64,000 nt of DNA from Phycisphaerae bacterium (GCA_016342495.1 JAEIOG010000007.1:1-64000); one strand, 5' to 3'. Counted from the stretch's first letter, positions 1-10,264 are shown. Numbers and translations are program-made. The notes: generated by a model not told the origin, from the sequence alone.

Positions 1-258
1 TTTTCGCCAAGTGAAGCAATTTATAATAATTGGTATCGCGATGTGGTTTCATCAGCATGGGCAGAGCCCATCCTACCAGCTGGATTGCTGTTGGTTTTGT
101 AGTTTTTTGCCGGCTCCGTTGTCGCCTACAGCTTTTTGCTTCGTGTTTGAGATTGTTACATTTAACTTAACATTTTCGCCAAGTGAAGCAATTTATAATA
201 ATTGGTATCGCGATGTGGTTTCATCAGCATGGGCAGAGCCCATCCTACCGGCTGGATT
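1..258 (+). repeat. direct repeat pair, mosaic intergenic repeat
   Basis: Bases 1-86 and 173-258 are nearly identical (one A/G difference near position 78), a spacing of 172 bp. Each copy reads from TTTTCGCCAAGTGAAGCA through a TATCGCGATGTGG segment into the inverted repeat GGGCAGAGCCC followed by ATCCTACC. The second copy is preceded by TTAACA, so its full left end resembles the terminal repeat of the element at 59145. Copy one is cut by the window edge. No credible gene lies here; the open frames are low-complexity readings of the repeat. Confidence 0.85.
111..162 (+). repeat. 52-bp module shared with the 111-bp tandem array downstream of carB
   Basis: This stretch starts CGGCTCCGTTGTCGCCT and matches the modules at 4576-4627 and 4687-4738 over about 52 bp with a few mismatches, in the same orientation. 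It lies between the two direct repeats at the left edge, showing that several repeat modules are combined in this intergenic region. Confidence 0.8.
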
Positions 259-327
259 TTTATCAGCATGGACATTGGCCCATCGGACCTGCTGCAATCT
301 TTTACTTGGTGTGGATGAGATTTTTTT

Positions 328-720
328 ATGAATGAGCAAATGCCAAAATCTATTGAGTGGATAATGCAGCAGGATGGTCGCTATCCTGCGGCGGCGGCTT
401 ATTTTGTTCAGGAAGGTTTGCAGTATACCGTCGAGCAGTTTTTCCCGAATTTGCCGGCGGGCCAAAGTCAGCATGTGACAGGCCAACAGCTTTGTCTGGG
501 TTTGCATGACCTGGCCTTGCATCGCTGGGGGTTAATGGCTCGTTATGCACTTCGGCATTGGAATATAAATTATACCCGTGATTTTGGTGAGATAATATAT
601 ATTTTAATTGGGGGCGGATGGCTTAATAAGCAGGAAAATGACGGCATCGACGATTTTAATGATGCCTATAATTTTGATGAATCTTTTGAATATAGCATTT
701 CTGTGCCAAAGCGAATATGA
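328..720 (+). CDS. Minf_1886 family protein (TIGR04138-like)
   Basis: A soluble 130-residue protein with no signal peptide or membrane segment. The middle has the signature of the Minf_1886 family restricted to Planctomycetota and Verrucomicrobiota: AAYFVQEGLQYT (about residues 19-30), HVTGQQLCLGLHDLAL (52-67), then GLMARYALRHW and DFGEIIYILI, and an acidic C-terminal part (DFNDAYNFDESFEY) where the family has a Y-F/D-F-E motif. The function of the family is unknown. The length fits the usual 130-150 residues. The ATG start is the first in frame, but the Shine-Dalgarno sequence is weak. It stands alone between two repeat-rich gaps and reads towards carB, 422 bp upstream of it. Confidence 0.85.
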   Translation: MNEQMPKSIEWIMQQDGRYPAAAAYFVQEGLQYTVEQFFPNLPAGQSQHVTGQQLCLGLHDLALHRWGLMARYALRHWNINYTRDFGEIIYILIGGGWLNKQENDGIDDFNDAYNFDESFEYSISVPKRI

Positions 721-1142
721 AATGTTGATCAGGTTGAAGCAATAATTGCAATTCGAAAAATTCTATTATCCTTTCAGTAGCAAAGTCAATAGTAAACATC
801 ATTGGATAATGTCACTCTCAACCAAGGGTGCTTAAGTTATATTTCCAGAAGATAAATAAAGACAAGGCATGCCTTGTCTCTACAGGAGTTAGCGTAGGCT
901 AAATCCATCCTTGTCGTTTATGCGCTGGCGATTGTGGTTATTATGAGGAGTTTTGGGCAATAATTGGGGTTTTAAGGGGTTAAAAGGTGGTTTTTGTTTT
1001 TACAGGGATGGGATTAATTAATTTTCTTGATGGGAGCCTAGAAAGAATTCGTAACGAGCGCTTGCTAAATGTGAGATTATTTGCTAAGATTGTGAAATTT
1101 TATACATAATTACGAACCCTGTATATACTAAGCGGAGCAAAA
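721..1142. other. intergenic region upstream of carB
   Basis: A 422-bp gap containing the palindromic repeat at 861-884 and otherwise AT-rich sequence. GCGGAGC just before 1143 serves as ribosome binding site of carB. I see no PyrR-type leader, terminator or small gene. Confidence 0.6.
861..884. repeat. palindromic repeat GACAAGGCATGCCTTGTC plus TCTACA tail
   Basis: GACAAGGCATGCCTTGTC (861-878) is a perfect 18-bp palindrome followed by TCTACA. Related copies occur at 42287-42307 (one change in the left arm) and 33676-33698 (degenerate). All three are intergenic and keep the TCTAC tail on the same side. Confidence 0.85.
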
Positions 1143-4100
1143 ATGCCGAAGCGTACTGACATTAAAAAGATATTAATTATAGGTTCCGGGCCAATTATTA
1201 TTGGCCAGGGCTGTGAGTTTGACTATTCTGGGACCCAGGCATGTAAGGCTTTGCGTGAGGAGGGATATGAGATTGTGCTGGTTAATAGTAATCCTGCGAC
1301 AATCATGACCGACCCACAATTTGCCGACCGGACCTATATCGAGCCTATCACCCCCGAAGCAGTCAAAAAAATCATTATTAAGGAGCGGCCAGACGCGGTT
1401 TTGCCAACACTGGGCGGTCAAACTGGTCTAAATGTGGCCGTCGAGCTGGCAGATGCCGGTGTGTTTGCCAAGCCATGTGAAGGCTATAAGTCGGTTTGCG
1501 GCTTTGATCATGTCGAAATGATCGGGGCCAACCGGGAAGTTATCCACAAAGCTGAAGACCGTACCCTTTTTCGGGATGCGATGGAACGTATCGGCTTGAA
1601 GATGCCCAAGAGCAAGGTTGCCTATAATATGGAACAAGCCTGGGACGCGTTGGAATATGTTGGTTTGCCAGCAATTATCCGGCCAGCGTTTACACTTGGC
1701 GGCCATGGCGGGGGGATTGCCTATAACAAACAGGAATTTGAAGATATTTGCGGGCGCGGTATCGAATATTCCATGATTCATGAAGTTCTGATTGAACAGT
1801 CAGTTATTGGCTGGAAAGAATATGAATTAGAAGTAATGCGGGATAAAAATGATAATGTGGTAATTATCTGTTCGATAGAAAATATTGATGCGATGGGGGT
1901 TCATACCGGCGATTCTATTACGGTAGCACCGGCTCAAACGCTGAGTGATAAAGAATATCAGCTGATGCGTGACGCTTCGATTAATATCATGCGGGAAATT
2001 GGAGTGGAAACTGGCGGGTCAAATGTACAGTTTGCCATTAACCCCAAAAATGGTGATATGATTGTCGTAGAAATGAACCCGCGGGTTTCAAGAAGTTCGG
2101 CACTGGCATCGAAGGCGACGGGTTTTCCGATTGCTAAGATCGCGGCCAAGCTGGCAGTTGGCTATACGCTGGATGAAGTTTCTAATGATATTACCCGTGA
2201 GACACCAGCATGTTTTGAGCCAACCATTGATTATGTTGTTACTAAAATTCCACGCTGGACATTTGAAAAATTCCCTGAGGCAGATGAAACCTTAACGACA
2301 CAGATGAAAAGTGTGGGCGAAGCGATGAGTATCGGGCGAACATTTAAAGAGTCGCTGCAAAAGGGAATTCGTTCGATGGAAATCAAGCGTTATGGCTATG
2401 GACTAGACCATAATGATGTATGGCTGAATTATATTCGCGGGGAACAGACCGAACAGATCAAAGAGAAAAAAGATGACAGTCCGCTTGATACAGCTTATCC
2501 TATTCCAATTGAGAAGTTGACTAAGAAGCTGGCGGAGCCTTGTCTGGGTCGTCCTTATTATATTCGTTATGCCTTTAAGATGGGCTGGACGATCGATCAG
2601 GTTTTTGAATTGACTAATATTGATCAATGGTTTTTGCAGCAATTAAAAGAACTGGTTGATTTCGAAAATGTTTTAGTTGAATATAAAACTATTGAAGATG
2701 TGCCGGTAGCGGTTCTGGAGCAGGCCAAACAATGGGGCTATAGCAATTATCAGCTGGCTAATATTTATCAGACTGATGAAAAAGTTATTCGTGAAAGATG
2801 CGAAGCGGTCGGGCTACAAGTCGTTTATAAACTAGTTGATACCTGCGCCGCCGAATTTGAAGCATATACTCCTTATTATTATTCGACCTATGAAAATGCA
2901 TTCACGGTTATTGACGAAAATGGCGAGAGCAAAAAAATCTATGAAGATGAAATTCGCATAACCGATAAGAAAAAGATTATGATTTTAGGTGGCGGCCCTA
3001 ACCGTATCGGCCAGGGTATCGAATTTGATTATTGCTGTGTGCATGCCGCTTTTGCCGCGCGGGAGCTGGGTTTTGAAGCAATTATGGTCAATAGCAACCC
3101 TGAAACAGTTTCAACGGATTATGATACATCTGACATGCTGTTCTTTGAGCCATTGACTTGCGAAGATGTTTTGAATATCTGCAAGAAGCTGGGTGACACA
3201 TTACATGGTGTGATTGTTCAGTTTGGCGGACAGACACCGTTGAATCTGGCCCATCGACTACAGGAAGCTGGAGTGCCTATAATTGGAACCAGTGTTGACA
3301 GTATCGATTTGGCAGAAGATCGTAAACGATTCCAGCAGTTGCTGGAAAAGCTGGATTTGAAACAACCGGAAAATGGGACCGCGACAACAATCGCCGAAGC
3401 CCGGGTGATAGCAGAACGAATCGGTTACCCGGTTCTGGTGCGGCCTAGCTATGTATTAGGCGGTCGGGCAATGGAAATTGTAAACGACCATGATCAACTG
3501 GATAGATATATGGCACAAGCAGTCAATGCTTCGATGGTTGGCAGCGATCATCCGGTGCTGGTCGACAGATTTTTAGGTAATGCCATCGAAGTTGATGCTG
3601 ATGCTATCAGCGACGGTAAAGATGTATTAGTTTGCGGTATTATGGAACATATCGAAGAAGCCGGTATACACAGTGGCGACAGTGCCTGTACTTTGCCACC
3701 TTATTCTTTGAGCAAGGAAATTGTTGAGGAAATTCGGGACCAAACGATCAAGCTGGCTAAGGGATTGAATGTGCGGGGTTTGATGAATGTTCAATATGCC
3801 ATCAAAGATGGGATAGTTTATGTATTGGAAGTTAATCCACGTGCTTCGAGAACGGTGCCATTTGTATCTAAGGCGACATCGGTGCCGTGGGCGAAGCTGG
3901 CGGCTAAGGTGATGGCTGGGAAGACATTGAAAGAGCTGGGTATTACCGAAGCACCGGTACCTAAATATACCTCCGTAAAAGAAAGTGTATTTCCGTTTAC
4001 GAAGTTCCCTGGAGTTGATGTGATCTTAGGGCCGGAAATGCGGAGTACCGGGGAAGTTATGGGTATTGATGATAATTTCCCGATGGCTTTTGCTAAAAGC

Positions 4101-4529
4101 CAGATGGCCGCCGGTGTGAACCTGCCATTGGAAGGTAATGTATTTATTTCGGTTCGTCGTGAAGATAAAACTTTGATTGTTGATATGGCCCGCAAGCTGG
4201 TCGAGATGGGCTTTAATCTTTTGACTACTTCTGGGACCGGTAGGTATTTGCAGGAAAATGGGGTTAAGTGCACCATCTTGAAAAAGATCATTGAAGGCCG
4301 CCCGAATATTACAGATTATATTAAAGATAATGATGTCGCTTTGGTGATTAATACGCCAACCCGTAAAGGGCTGAGTACCGATGAGGGTAAAGTGCGTGCT
4401 TCGACAGTAATGCATAATATACCCACAATCACAAATCTGACCGCGGCAACAGCGGCAGTAAAAGCTATCGAAGTTTTGATGAAGACAGACTGGCAGGTAA
4501 AAGCATTACAGGATTATTACAAGCACTAA
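1143..4529 (+). CDS. carB: carbamoyl-phosphate synthase large subunit
   Basis: Makes carbamoyl phosphate from bicarbonate, ATP and ammonia delivered by CarA, feeding pyrimidine and arginine synthesis in the cytoplasm. The 1128 residues show the duplicated plan of the family: first half with [18 protein letters not shown] near the N-terminus and an ATP-grasp module, second half starting at [18 protein letters not shown] (about 610) with its own ATP-grasp module, and a C-terminal MGS-like allosteric domain (about 999-1128). It is some 55 residues longer than the Escherichia coli protein; the extra length seems to lie in short insertions around residues 98-110, 430-450 and just before the second half. 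GCGGAGC precedes the ATG. carA is not in the window. A tandem repeat array starts directly at its stop codon. Confidence 0.98.
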   Translation: MPKRTDIKKILIIGSGPIIIGQGCEFDYSGTQACKALREEGYEIVLVNSNPATIMTDPQFADRTYIEPITPEAVKKIIIKERPDAVLPTLGGQTGLNVAVELADAGVFAKPCEGYKSVCGFDHVEMIGANREVIHKAEDRTLFRDAMERIGLKMPKSKVAYNMEQAWDALEYVGLPAIIRPAFTLGGHGGGIAYNKQEFEDICGRGIEYSMIHEVLIEQSVIGWKEYELEVMRDKNDNVVIICSIENIDAMGVHTGDSITVAPAQTLSDKEYQLMRDASINIMREIGVETGGSNVQFAINPKNGDMIVVEMNPRVSRSSALASKATGFPIAKIAAKLAVGYTLDEVSNDITRETPACFEPTIDYVVTKIPRWTFEKFPEADETLTTQMKSVGEAMSIGRTFKESLQKGIRSMEIKRYGYGLDHNDVWLNYIRGEQTEQIKEKKDDSPLDTAYPIPIEKLTKKLAEPCLGRPYYIRYAFKMGWTIDQVFELTNIDQWFLQQLKELVDFENVLVEYKTIEDVPVAVLEQAKQWGYSNYQLANIYQTDEKVIRERCEAVGLQVVYKLVDTCAAEFEAYTPYYYSTYENAFTVIDENGESKKIYEDEIRITDKKKIMILGGGPNRIGQGIEFDYCCVHAAFAARELGFEAIMVNSNPETVSTDYDTSDMLFFEPLTCEDVLNICKKLGDTLHGVIVQFGGQTPLNLAHRLQEAGVPIIGTSVDSIDLAEDRKRFQQLLEKLDLKQPENGTATTIAEARVIAERIGYPVLVRPSYVLGGRAMEIVNDHDQLDRYMAQAVNASMVGSDHPVLVDRFLGNAIEVDADAISDGKDVLVCGIMEHIEEAGIHSGDSACTLPPYSLSKEIVEEIRDQTIKLAKGLNVRGLMNVQYAIKDGIVYVLEVNPRASRTVPFVSKATSVPWAKLAAKVMAGKTLKELGITEAPVPKYTSVKESVFPFTKFPGVDVILGPEMRSTGEVMGIDDNFPMAFAKSQMAAGVNLPLEGNVFISVRREDKTLIVDMARKLVEMGFNLLTTSGTGRYLQENGVKCTILKKIIEGRPNITDYIKDNDVALVINTPTRKGLSTDEGKVRASTVMHNIPTITNLTAATAAVKAIEVLMKTDWQVKALQDYYKH

Positions 4530-4797
4530 GGCACTAAGCGTGCGGCTAAATTGTTGTTGGCTGGTGGATAATTATCGGCTCCGTTGTCGCCTGCAACTGT
4601 TTGCTTCGTGTTTATGATTGTGACATTGTCTATGAATGAGGGCACTAAGCGTGCGGCTAAATTGTTGTTGATTTGTGGATAGTGACCGGCTCCGTTGTCG
4701 CCTGCAACTGTTTGCTTCGTGTTTATGATTGTGACATTGTCTATGAATGAGGGCACTAAGCGTGCGGCTGAATTGTTGTTGATTTGTGGATAGTGAC
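4530..4797 (+). repeat. 111-bp tandem repeat, about 2.4 units
   Basis: Units begin at 4530, 4641 and 4752 with GGCACTAAGCGTGCGGCT, giving a period of exactly 111 bp; the third is cut short at about 4797. The first two units each carry the CGGCTCCGTTGTCGCC module also seen at 111-162. The array begins at the carB stop codon: the last carB codons read CACTAA and the first unit repeats GCACTAAG. Because the period is a multiple of three, antisense frames run through the array as 37-residue repeats, but nothing supports translation. Confidence 0.9.
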
Positions 4798-5111
4798 AAT
4801 ATAAAAATAGGACACGGATTTTGGCGGATCGAGCGGATCAATACGGATTTGATTGGGCTGGAGTTTGCGATTATTTACATGGTTTGTGATTTTTTAACTG
4901 GCAGAGCCGGTTTTGCAGCTAATTGGTTTTTTGATTATCACTGATTGGGCTGGGATTTTTATGGCTATAGGTGAGTATAAACCTGAAAATGTGTGATTTG
5001 GGTATCGCTAGCGCGATGTAATTTTATCAGCATGGGCAGAGCCCATCCTACCTGCGACTTATTACACATGGCTAAAACAACACGATAATTATTAAAATTG
5101 GGAGATTTTTT
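4798..5111. other. intergenic region with dispersed repeat copy
   Basis: Non-coding stretch between the tandem array and the rhomboid gene. It contains one copy of the mosaic repeat at 5001-5052 and, just before 5112, GGGAG as the rhomboid ribosome binding site. No other structure is evident. Confidence 0.6.
5001..5052 (+). repeat. dispersed repeat, GGGCAGAGCCC-ATCCTACC type
   Basis: GGTATCGCTAGCGCGATG runs through TTTTATCAGCATGGGCAGAGCCC into ATCCTACC. This is the same module as at 55-77, 227-249, 7204-7225 and 33630-33652. The GGGC..GCCC part can form a short hairpin. Confidence 0.85.
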
Positions 5112-6038
5112 ATGTTTATGTTGCTGCCTTACAATGTTGATGTGCCTCAGGAACGGATGCCCTGGATGAACTGGGTTATTATTGCAGCCAACGCGATAGT
5201 TTATTTTGGCTGGCAAATACATGTTTCCCCTGAAGCGTGGGAGCCATACATGCAGAATGACTGGGATTTTTCCGGGATGTTTACATCAGTTTTTATGCAT
5301 GCAGACTTTATGCATATTTTTGGCAACATGCTGTTTTTGTGGTTGTTTGGCAATGCGGTTTGTGCCAAGCTGGGTAATTTTTTGTATCTGCCGATCTACA
5401 TTCTAATGGGTTATTTTGCAGGGTGCGGCCAGGCGATATTGACTGATGGATATTGCCTGGGAGCAAGCGGTGCCATTAATGGAATTGTTGGACTGTATTT
5501 GATTTTTTATCCTTTGAATGATATAAGCTGTTTCTTTTTGTTATTTATTAGACCTATGACATTTACAACTTCCAGCGGCTGGATAATCGGTTTATGGTTT
5601 TTGTTTGATATTGTCGGGGCATTATCTGGCGAGAATGGCGTTGGCTATGGGGCGCATATTGGCGGGTTTTTAGCCGGGGCTGGTTTGGCGATTTTGATGC
5701 TGAAAAAATGCTGGCTCCGAATGGATGAGTTGGAAGTTTCACTTTTGGAAGTGATGGGCTGGGACAAAGGATGTCAGAAAAAATACCGGATGCGACCGGG
5801 AGTGGATATGTCGGAAGGGACGATCTGGCATGAGGCTAAACCAAAAACTTATGCTCAGGAAGGTCCTTCAGGAAGTAAGAATCCAATTATGCGTAAAGAA
5901 GGATATAAGCCTGAAGATGATGTAATAGTTAAATTTGAATGTGATTGTGGGTGCATAATAAAGATGCCAGCGAAATTTGCCGGGCGAAAATGCAAATGCA
6001 GCCATTGTCATGAGATACTGGTAGTGCCGGGGAAATAG
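5112..6038 (+). CDS. rhomboid family intramembrane serine protease with C-terminal zinc ribbon
   Basis: Cleaves transmembrane substrates within the membrane. The 308 residues contain about six membrane segments. The catalytic dyad is Ser119 in GASGA and His182 in YGAHIGG, and HIFGNM (68-73) supplies the conserved His and Asn of the oxyanion region. After the membrane part comes a cytoplasmic stretch and, at about 273-308, a cysteine cluster (CDCGC ... CKCSHCHE) followed by ILVVP, a zinc-ribbon-like module resembling the separate protein at 36667-36855. GGGAG seven bases before the ATG supports the start. The next gene starts 12 bp after its stop, so the two are probably co-transcribed. Substrates are unknown. 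Confidence 0.93.
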   Translation: MFMLLPYNVDVPQERMPWMNWVIIAANAIVYFGWQIHVSPEAWEPYMQNDWDFSGMFTSVFMHADFMHIFGNMLFLWLFGNAVCAKLGNFLYLPIYILMGYFAGCGQAILTDGYCLGASGAINGIVGLYLIFYPLNDISCFFLLFIRPMTFTTSSGWIIGLWFLFDIVGALSGENGVGYGAHIGGFLAGAGLAILMLKKCWLRMDELEVSLLEVMGWDKGCQKKYRMRPGVDMSEGTIWHEAKPKTYAQEGPSGSKNPIMRKEGYKPEDDVIVKFECDCGCIIKMPAKFAGRKCKCSHCHEILVVPGK

Positions 6039-6050
6039 AAAGATGAAAAT

Positions 6051-6866
6051 TTGATTGAATTAGTACCGATATTTATTGGTTTGTTAGCTGGAGCCCTGGG
6101 CGGGATGCTGGGGGTAGGTGGTTCGATATTTATTATTCCAGGTTTGGTATTTTATTTTGGACAGACCGAAGGCTTCACTGGCAAGCATCAGCATTTAGCC
6201 CAGGCGGCAGCGATGATATGTAATATTTTTGTGGCAGCGCCGGCGGTACGGGCACATTTGAAAGCCAGAGTTGTCGTCAAAAAAATTGTACTGGTTTTGG
6301 TGCCAACAGCGATTGCCGGGATTATCGTGGGAGTTATGATCAGTAACAGCCGTTATTTCAGTAAAGAAAACGGCAGGTATTTGACTTTGGCTTTGGGTGG
6401 TTTTTTGATTTATGTCGCGGTGTATAATCTATGGAAAATATTTCAAAAAGGAGCCAACCTGGATTCAACGCAATATGTTTATGATAAACCTTTATGGATG
6501 GTGGCGCTGGTTGGACTGCCGATGGGACTGTCGGCTGGATTACTAGGTATTGGCGGGGGAGCTTTGTGTGTGCCGTTTTTGCAAATGGTATTGAAAGTAC
6601 CTTTGCGCCGGGCGATTGGCTGTTCGGCTTTTACAATAGTATGTGTCGCCATGATTGGTGCGGTCTATAAAAACGCAACCTTAGCAGAACATGGGTTTGC
6701 GGTGAGTCGTTCTTTATCGCTGGCGGGCATGATAATTCCAACGGCGATTATCGGCAGTTATTTCGGAGCCAGACTTAGCCATAAGGTGCCACAGAAAGTT
6801 TTGCGGATTATTTTTGTGGTGTTCATGTTGGTGACCGCTGCGAAAATGTTCAGTCAGGTTTTGTAA
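6051..6866 (+). CDS. TauE/SafE family sulfite/anion exporter-like permease
   Basis: A 271-residue polytopic inner-membrane protein of the TauE/SafE family, whose members export sulfite or sulfonate-derived anions. Both halves begin with the family signature: GLLAGALGGMLGVGGSIFIIPGL near residue 9 and GLPMGLSAGLLGIGGGALCVPFL near 154, consistent with the internal duplication and about eight membrane helices. The start is a TTG 12 bp after the rhomboid stop; the ATG eight bases earlier leads to an immediate stop in its own frame. A purine-rich AGAAAGA lies upstream. Sulfite export would suit a sulfatase-rich genome, but the substrate cannot be read from sequence. Confidence 0.9.
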   Translation: MIELVPIFIGLLAGALGGMLGVGGSIFIIPGLVFYFGQTEGFTGKHQHLAQAAAMICNIFVAAPAVRAHLKARVVVKKIVLVLVPTAIAGIIVGVMISNSRYFSKENGRYLTLALGGFLIYVAVYNLWKIFQKGANLDSTQYVYDKPLWMVALVGLPMGLSAGLLGIGGGALCVPFLQMVLKVPLRRAIGCSAFTIVCVAMIGAVYKNATLAEHGFAVSRSLSLAGMIIPTAIIGSYFGARLSHKVPQKVLRIIFVVFMLVTAAKMFSQVL

Positions 6867-7291
6867 TAGATAATTCAAACTGACTCTATCGTTAGCTTTT
6901 AAATTGTCGTGTTACTATCATTTTAATCCTGTAAAAACCATATCTATTTTAACTACTTTTCTATTTAAAATTTTGATTTATAAAATCTCAATATTTTATA
7001 TGTAATGTGTTGTAATTATGAAATAATAAGTTATAATGCGAAAAAATCAAAGCTGCGAATATTGGAACGGCTCGCAAACTTTGTTTTTTTAATACCCCCC
7101 CTATCTCGATGGATGGTTAATTCAATTAGCCGTTTGCTGTAACATTTTAGCCAAGTAACAATGCGCAATAATCGGTATCGCTATCGCGATATGATTTTTA
7201 TCAGCATGGGCGAAGCCCATCCTACTTGCTATATAGAACCTTCGCAGTTAAATTTGCATATTACATATTTTCTAACAGGAAAGAAAACAGG
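6867..7291. other. AT-rich intergenic region
   Basis: A 425-bp gap. It is strongly AT-rich to about 7080, then has a C-run (TACCCCCCCTA near 7093) and the mosaic repeat at 7139-7225. No small gene or clear terminator for the exporter gene was recognised. Confidence 0.55.
7139..7225 (+). repeat. mosaic repeat element, GTAACATTTTAGCCAAGT to CATCCTAC
   Basis: The left end GTAACATTTTAGCCAAGT equals the terminal inverted repeat of the element at 59145-59263; the right part is the GGGCGAAGCCC-ATCCTAC module. TTGCT occurs directly before (7134-7138) and directly after (7226-7230), which could be a 5-bp target duplication but is short enough to be chance. Confidence 0.75.
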
Positions 7292-10231
7292 ATGAAACTT
7301 CTTCAAATCAACCGGGCTATTTTATTGTCAATTTTTTCGCTGGCACTTATCACTTTAATTGCACCTGGCAGAGCATTTGGCCAAAGTGGCAATACCAATA
7401 TCTATGTTGACCCGCTTATTGGACTGGCCTCTTGTGATACTTATGATGTCGATACCCGCAATTCTCTGGGAGGCATCGAAAAGGCTTATAATACAATTGG
7501 TGGCGCTATGGCTGTTGCATTGCCGGGGCAAACGGTTTTCATTCGGGAAGGTGTCTATACTGAGCAATTACGACCCGGGCAGTCCGGAAGAGAAGGCCTA
7601 TATATAACGATTAAAAATTTCCCAAATGAAAAGGCGGTAATTACCGGAGCGACTTTATCGCCAGCAATCAATATATCTGACCGTAGCTATCTGATTATCG
7701 AAGGGCTGGATATTAATAATGTCAGGCGATGGATGCAGGCGATTAATTCCCATCACAATATAATCAGAAATAATCATTTTGAAAAAGCACTGGATACCGG
7801 TGGTAGTTCCAAAACTGGTTTGTTTTTTCAGGAGTCAACATTTAACACTGTAAAAGATAATATAATTGAAGACAGCACTCAGGATAATCTTACCCTGATA
7901 AAATCCGATAGGAACCTGATCGAGAATAATACATTTTTAAAGGCCAGCCACACGCTCTGGACTATCAAAGGTGGAAATTTTAACGTATTGAGAAATAACT
8001 ACTTTCATAACCAATGGCAAAAGATCGGTGAAGTTTATGACTGCCATGATGTTGGTTTTGATCATGAATTTTTTGAATATGACTGCACCAAGTATAATCT
8101 CATCGAAAATAACACTTTTGCCTTTACTCCTTCCAGCGGCAATAGCTCACCTTATTCAGGGATTCAATATGCCGGGCAAAAAGGAATAATTCGCAACAAT
8201 GTTTTCTATGACACTATCGGGCCGGGTTTGTCGATGACATTATATGGTCAGGAAGCGATGTATAATACCGGCAACCGGGTTTACAATAATGTGTTTTACG
8301 GAACCGATTTTGCCGGGATCAGTATATCGCCATCAACGACTTATGCCTTTGCAGATAATGTGATAAAAAATAATATTCTGGCAATGTCTAAATTTGTGGC
8401 CAACGATACCCGCTGGTCCTGGTACACCGGTGAACTGGATCAAAAGCCGGTACAACTATTGTGCGGGCGGCTGGATGGTTTTATTTGTCAGAACAATGGA
8501 TTTTTTGCCGATGCAACTGAGACAGAATATTTAATATCGCTGGGCTCACGTAGTCCGCTGGTTTCGCCCCAGCAAAGCATTGAGACCCTGCAAGCGACCT
8601 ACCCGGATTTATTTTGGGATAATATGACAGCCAACCCTTCTTTTATGAATGCCGATGGGAAGGATTTTCAGTTGCTGGCCGATAGCCCGATGATTGATAC
8701 GGGGGATTTTTTGACAATAGCCCGACAAGCGGGGAGTGGAAATTATTTGCCGGTTGCCGATGTGGGTTATTTTTATGATGGATTTAATATCCCTGGACAA
8801 GTTGGCGACCTTATTCGTCTGGAAGGTCAAGACAATACCGCAAGAATTATCAATATTGATTATGAGAATAATATTCTGGAGCTCAGCCAGAGTCTCAGTT
8901 GGAATGAGGGCCAGGGTATATCATTAGACTATCTGGGTGCCAAACCGGATATGGGTGCTTATGAATTTTTAGCCGGTGACAATTATCCGCCCATCGCCGC
9001 CTTTTCGGCAGAGCCCGATTCGCAAGATACCTGGACTTTTGATTTCGATGCCAGTGAAGCAAATGACTCCGATGGCGAAATCATATTGTATAGCTGGGAC
9101 TTTGGCGATGGCAGTATTGCCACTTCAAGTGTACCAATAATCAGTCATACCTTCCCGGAATCCAAGACCTATACGGTTACTTTGACAATCACCGATAATG
9201 GCAATCCGCCGCAACGTGGAACCGCTAAACAGATTATCAGTATTGGTGATCCGGCATTAATGGTTTCGGCAACTGAACTGAATTTTGGTCCTTTTAAGAA
9301 ATCCGCTACTGTTGAATTGACTAATGGTGGGGCCGGGGCGATGATTTATAATGTAACCACATCGGCATCCTGGCTGAAATTAACAAGTGATAATGGAACA
9401 GTAACCAATCAAGCCGAAACCATAACGGTACAGGTTGACCGGGAGAGTTTGGCCGTTGGCAACTATAGCGGTACAATCACCGTTGATGCCGGGGTTGCCG
9501 GGAGCTGCCAGATTAATGCCGCGATTAATGTAACCGAAATGATCGAAACCAATATCATTAACAGCGATGATAGCTGGAATTACTTTAAGGGTAACCAGCC
9601 ACCGCCATCAGATTGGATTGATGCAGATTGTGAAGATAGCCAGTGGCTTTGCGGGCTTGCCGGGATCGGCTATAGCAATGATGTCAGCTATACAACATTG
9701 CTTGATGATATGTATGATAATTATTTAACGGTTTATATGCGAAGGGAATTTTCTCTTGAGGATTTGAACCTGATAGAGGCTATGGAACTGGGGATGTATT
9801 ATGATGATGGCTTTATCGCATATATAAATGGCATTGAAGTGGCCCGCAGCAATTCAATGGGCGCCCCGGGAGAGGCATTTGCCTTTGATGAGCCATCCAT
9901 AGACAGCCATGATGAAGAAGCCGCCGAAGAAATATATCCCATTGCATTGAGTTCGGCCCTGTTGCTACCGGGCAATAATGTGCTGGCCATCGAATTGCAC
10001 AATGTCTATATTAAAAGTTCCGATGCCTGCGCGGTGCCCAGGCTGACAATTAAAAAGATAAATGGCAATCCGGCAGATATAAATTTTGATGGGCAGGTGA
10101 CATTGCAGGATTTTGCCATCATAGCAGGCCAATGGCTCAAGACCGAAGCACAAATGATCGAAGACCTCGACCACGATGGCAGCATCGGCATTTCTGACCT
10201 GATATTATTTGAACAGCACTGGATGGAATAA
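7292..10231 (+). CDS. secreted parallel beta-helix protein with PKD and dockerin-like domains
   Basis: A 979-residue secreted protein, probably polysaccharide-active. Order: signal peptide (1-30, ends GRAFGQ); right-handed parallel beta-helix at about 36-430, with many N-N-x-F/I turns (IRNNHFEKA, IENNTFLKA, LRNNYFHN) as in polysaccharide lyases; PKD domain at about 563-650 (SWDFGDGS); BACON-like domain at about 655-745; a beta-sandwich (754-925) with YYDDGFIAYINGIEVA; and a C-terminal dockerin-like pair of EF-hand repeats (INFDGQVTLQDF and LDHDGSIGISDL). AACAGG before ATG 7292 and the signal peptide favour this start over the frame's opening 66 bp upstream. The catalytic specificity is not readable, and no cohesin was found in the window. 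Confidence 0.85.
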   Translation: MKLLQINRAILLSIFSLALITLIAPGRAFGQSGNTNIYVDPLIGLASCDTYDVDTRNSLGGIEKAYNTIGGAMAVALPGQTVFIREGVYTEQLRPGQSGREGLYITIKNFPNEKAVITGATLSPAINISDRSYLIIEGLDINNVRRWMQAINSHHNIIRNNHFEKALDTGGSSKTGLFFQESTFNTVKDNIIEDSTQDNLTLIKSDRNLIENNTFLKASHTLWTIKGGNFNVLRNNYFHNQWQKIGEVYDCHDVGFDHEFFEYDCTKYNLIENNTFAFTPSSGNSSPYSGIQYAGQKGIIRNNVFYDTIGPGLSMTLYGQEAMYNTGNRVYNNVFYGTDFAGISISPSTTYAFADNVIKNNILAMSKFVANDTRWSWYTGELDQKPVQLLCGRLDGFICQNNGFFADATETEYLISLGSRSPLVSPQQSIETLQATYPDLFWDNMTANPSFMNADGKDFQLLADSPMIDTGDFLTIARQAGSGNYLPVADVGYFYDGFNIPGQVGDLIRLEGQDNTARIINIDYENNILELSQSLSWNEGQGISLDYLGAKPDMGAYEFLAGDNYPPIAAFSAEPDSQDTWTFDFDASEANDSDGEIILYSWDFGDGSIATSSVPIISHTFPESKTYTVTLTITDNGNPPQRGTAKQIISIGDPALMVSATELNFGPFKKSATVELTNGGAGAMIYNVTTSASWLKLTSDNGTVTNQAETITVQVDRESLAVGNYSGTITVDAGVAGSCQINAAINVTEMIETNIINSDDSWNYFKGNQPPPSDWIDADCEDSQWLCGLAGIGYSNDVSYTTLLDDMYDNYLTVYMRREFSLEDLNLIEAMELGMYYDDGFIAYINGIEVARSNSMGAPGEAFAFDEPSIDSHDEEAAEEIYPIALSSALLLPGNNVLAIELHNVYIKSSDACAVPRLTIKKINGNPADINFDGQVTLQDFAIIAGQWLKTEAQMIEDLDHDGSIGISDLILFEQHWME

Positions 10232-10240
10232 GCAGAAAAA

Positions 10241-10264
10241 AACCCCTTGGCAGACCAAGGGGTT
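10241..10264. terminator. bidirectional intrinsic terminator
   Basis: AACCCCTTGG-CAGA-CCAAGGGGTT is a perfect 10-bp stem with a tetraloop. It has an A-run on its left, and so a U-tract for the minus strand, and TTTATAATTTTT on its right. It lies between two convergent genes and suits both. Confidence 0.9.

Noticed and set aside
1-327. Open frames at the left edge
   Set aside because: They are translated repeats, without ribosome binding sites or protein-like features.
4530-4797. CRISPR array
   Set aside because: Units of 111 bp are contiguous, without short repeats alternating with unique spacers, and no cas gene is present.
4526-4841. Antisense frames with 37-residue repeats over the tandem array
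   Set aside because: They follow from a period divisible by three; no ribosome binding site and no protein-like composition.
7226-7291. Earlier start of the beta-helix protein
   Set aside because: Would put the signal peptide 22 residues inside the protein and begin inside a repeat; ATG 7292 has a ribosome binding site.
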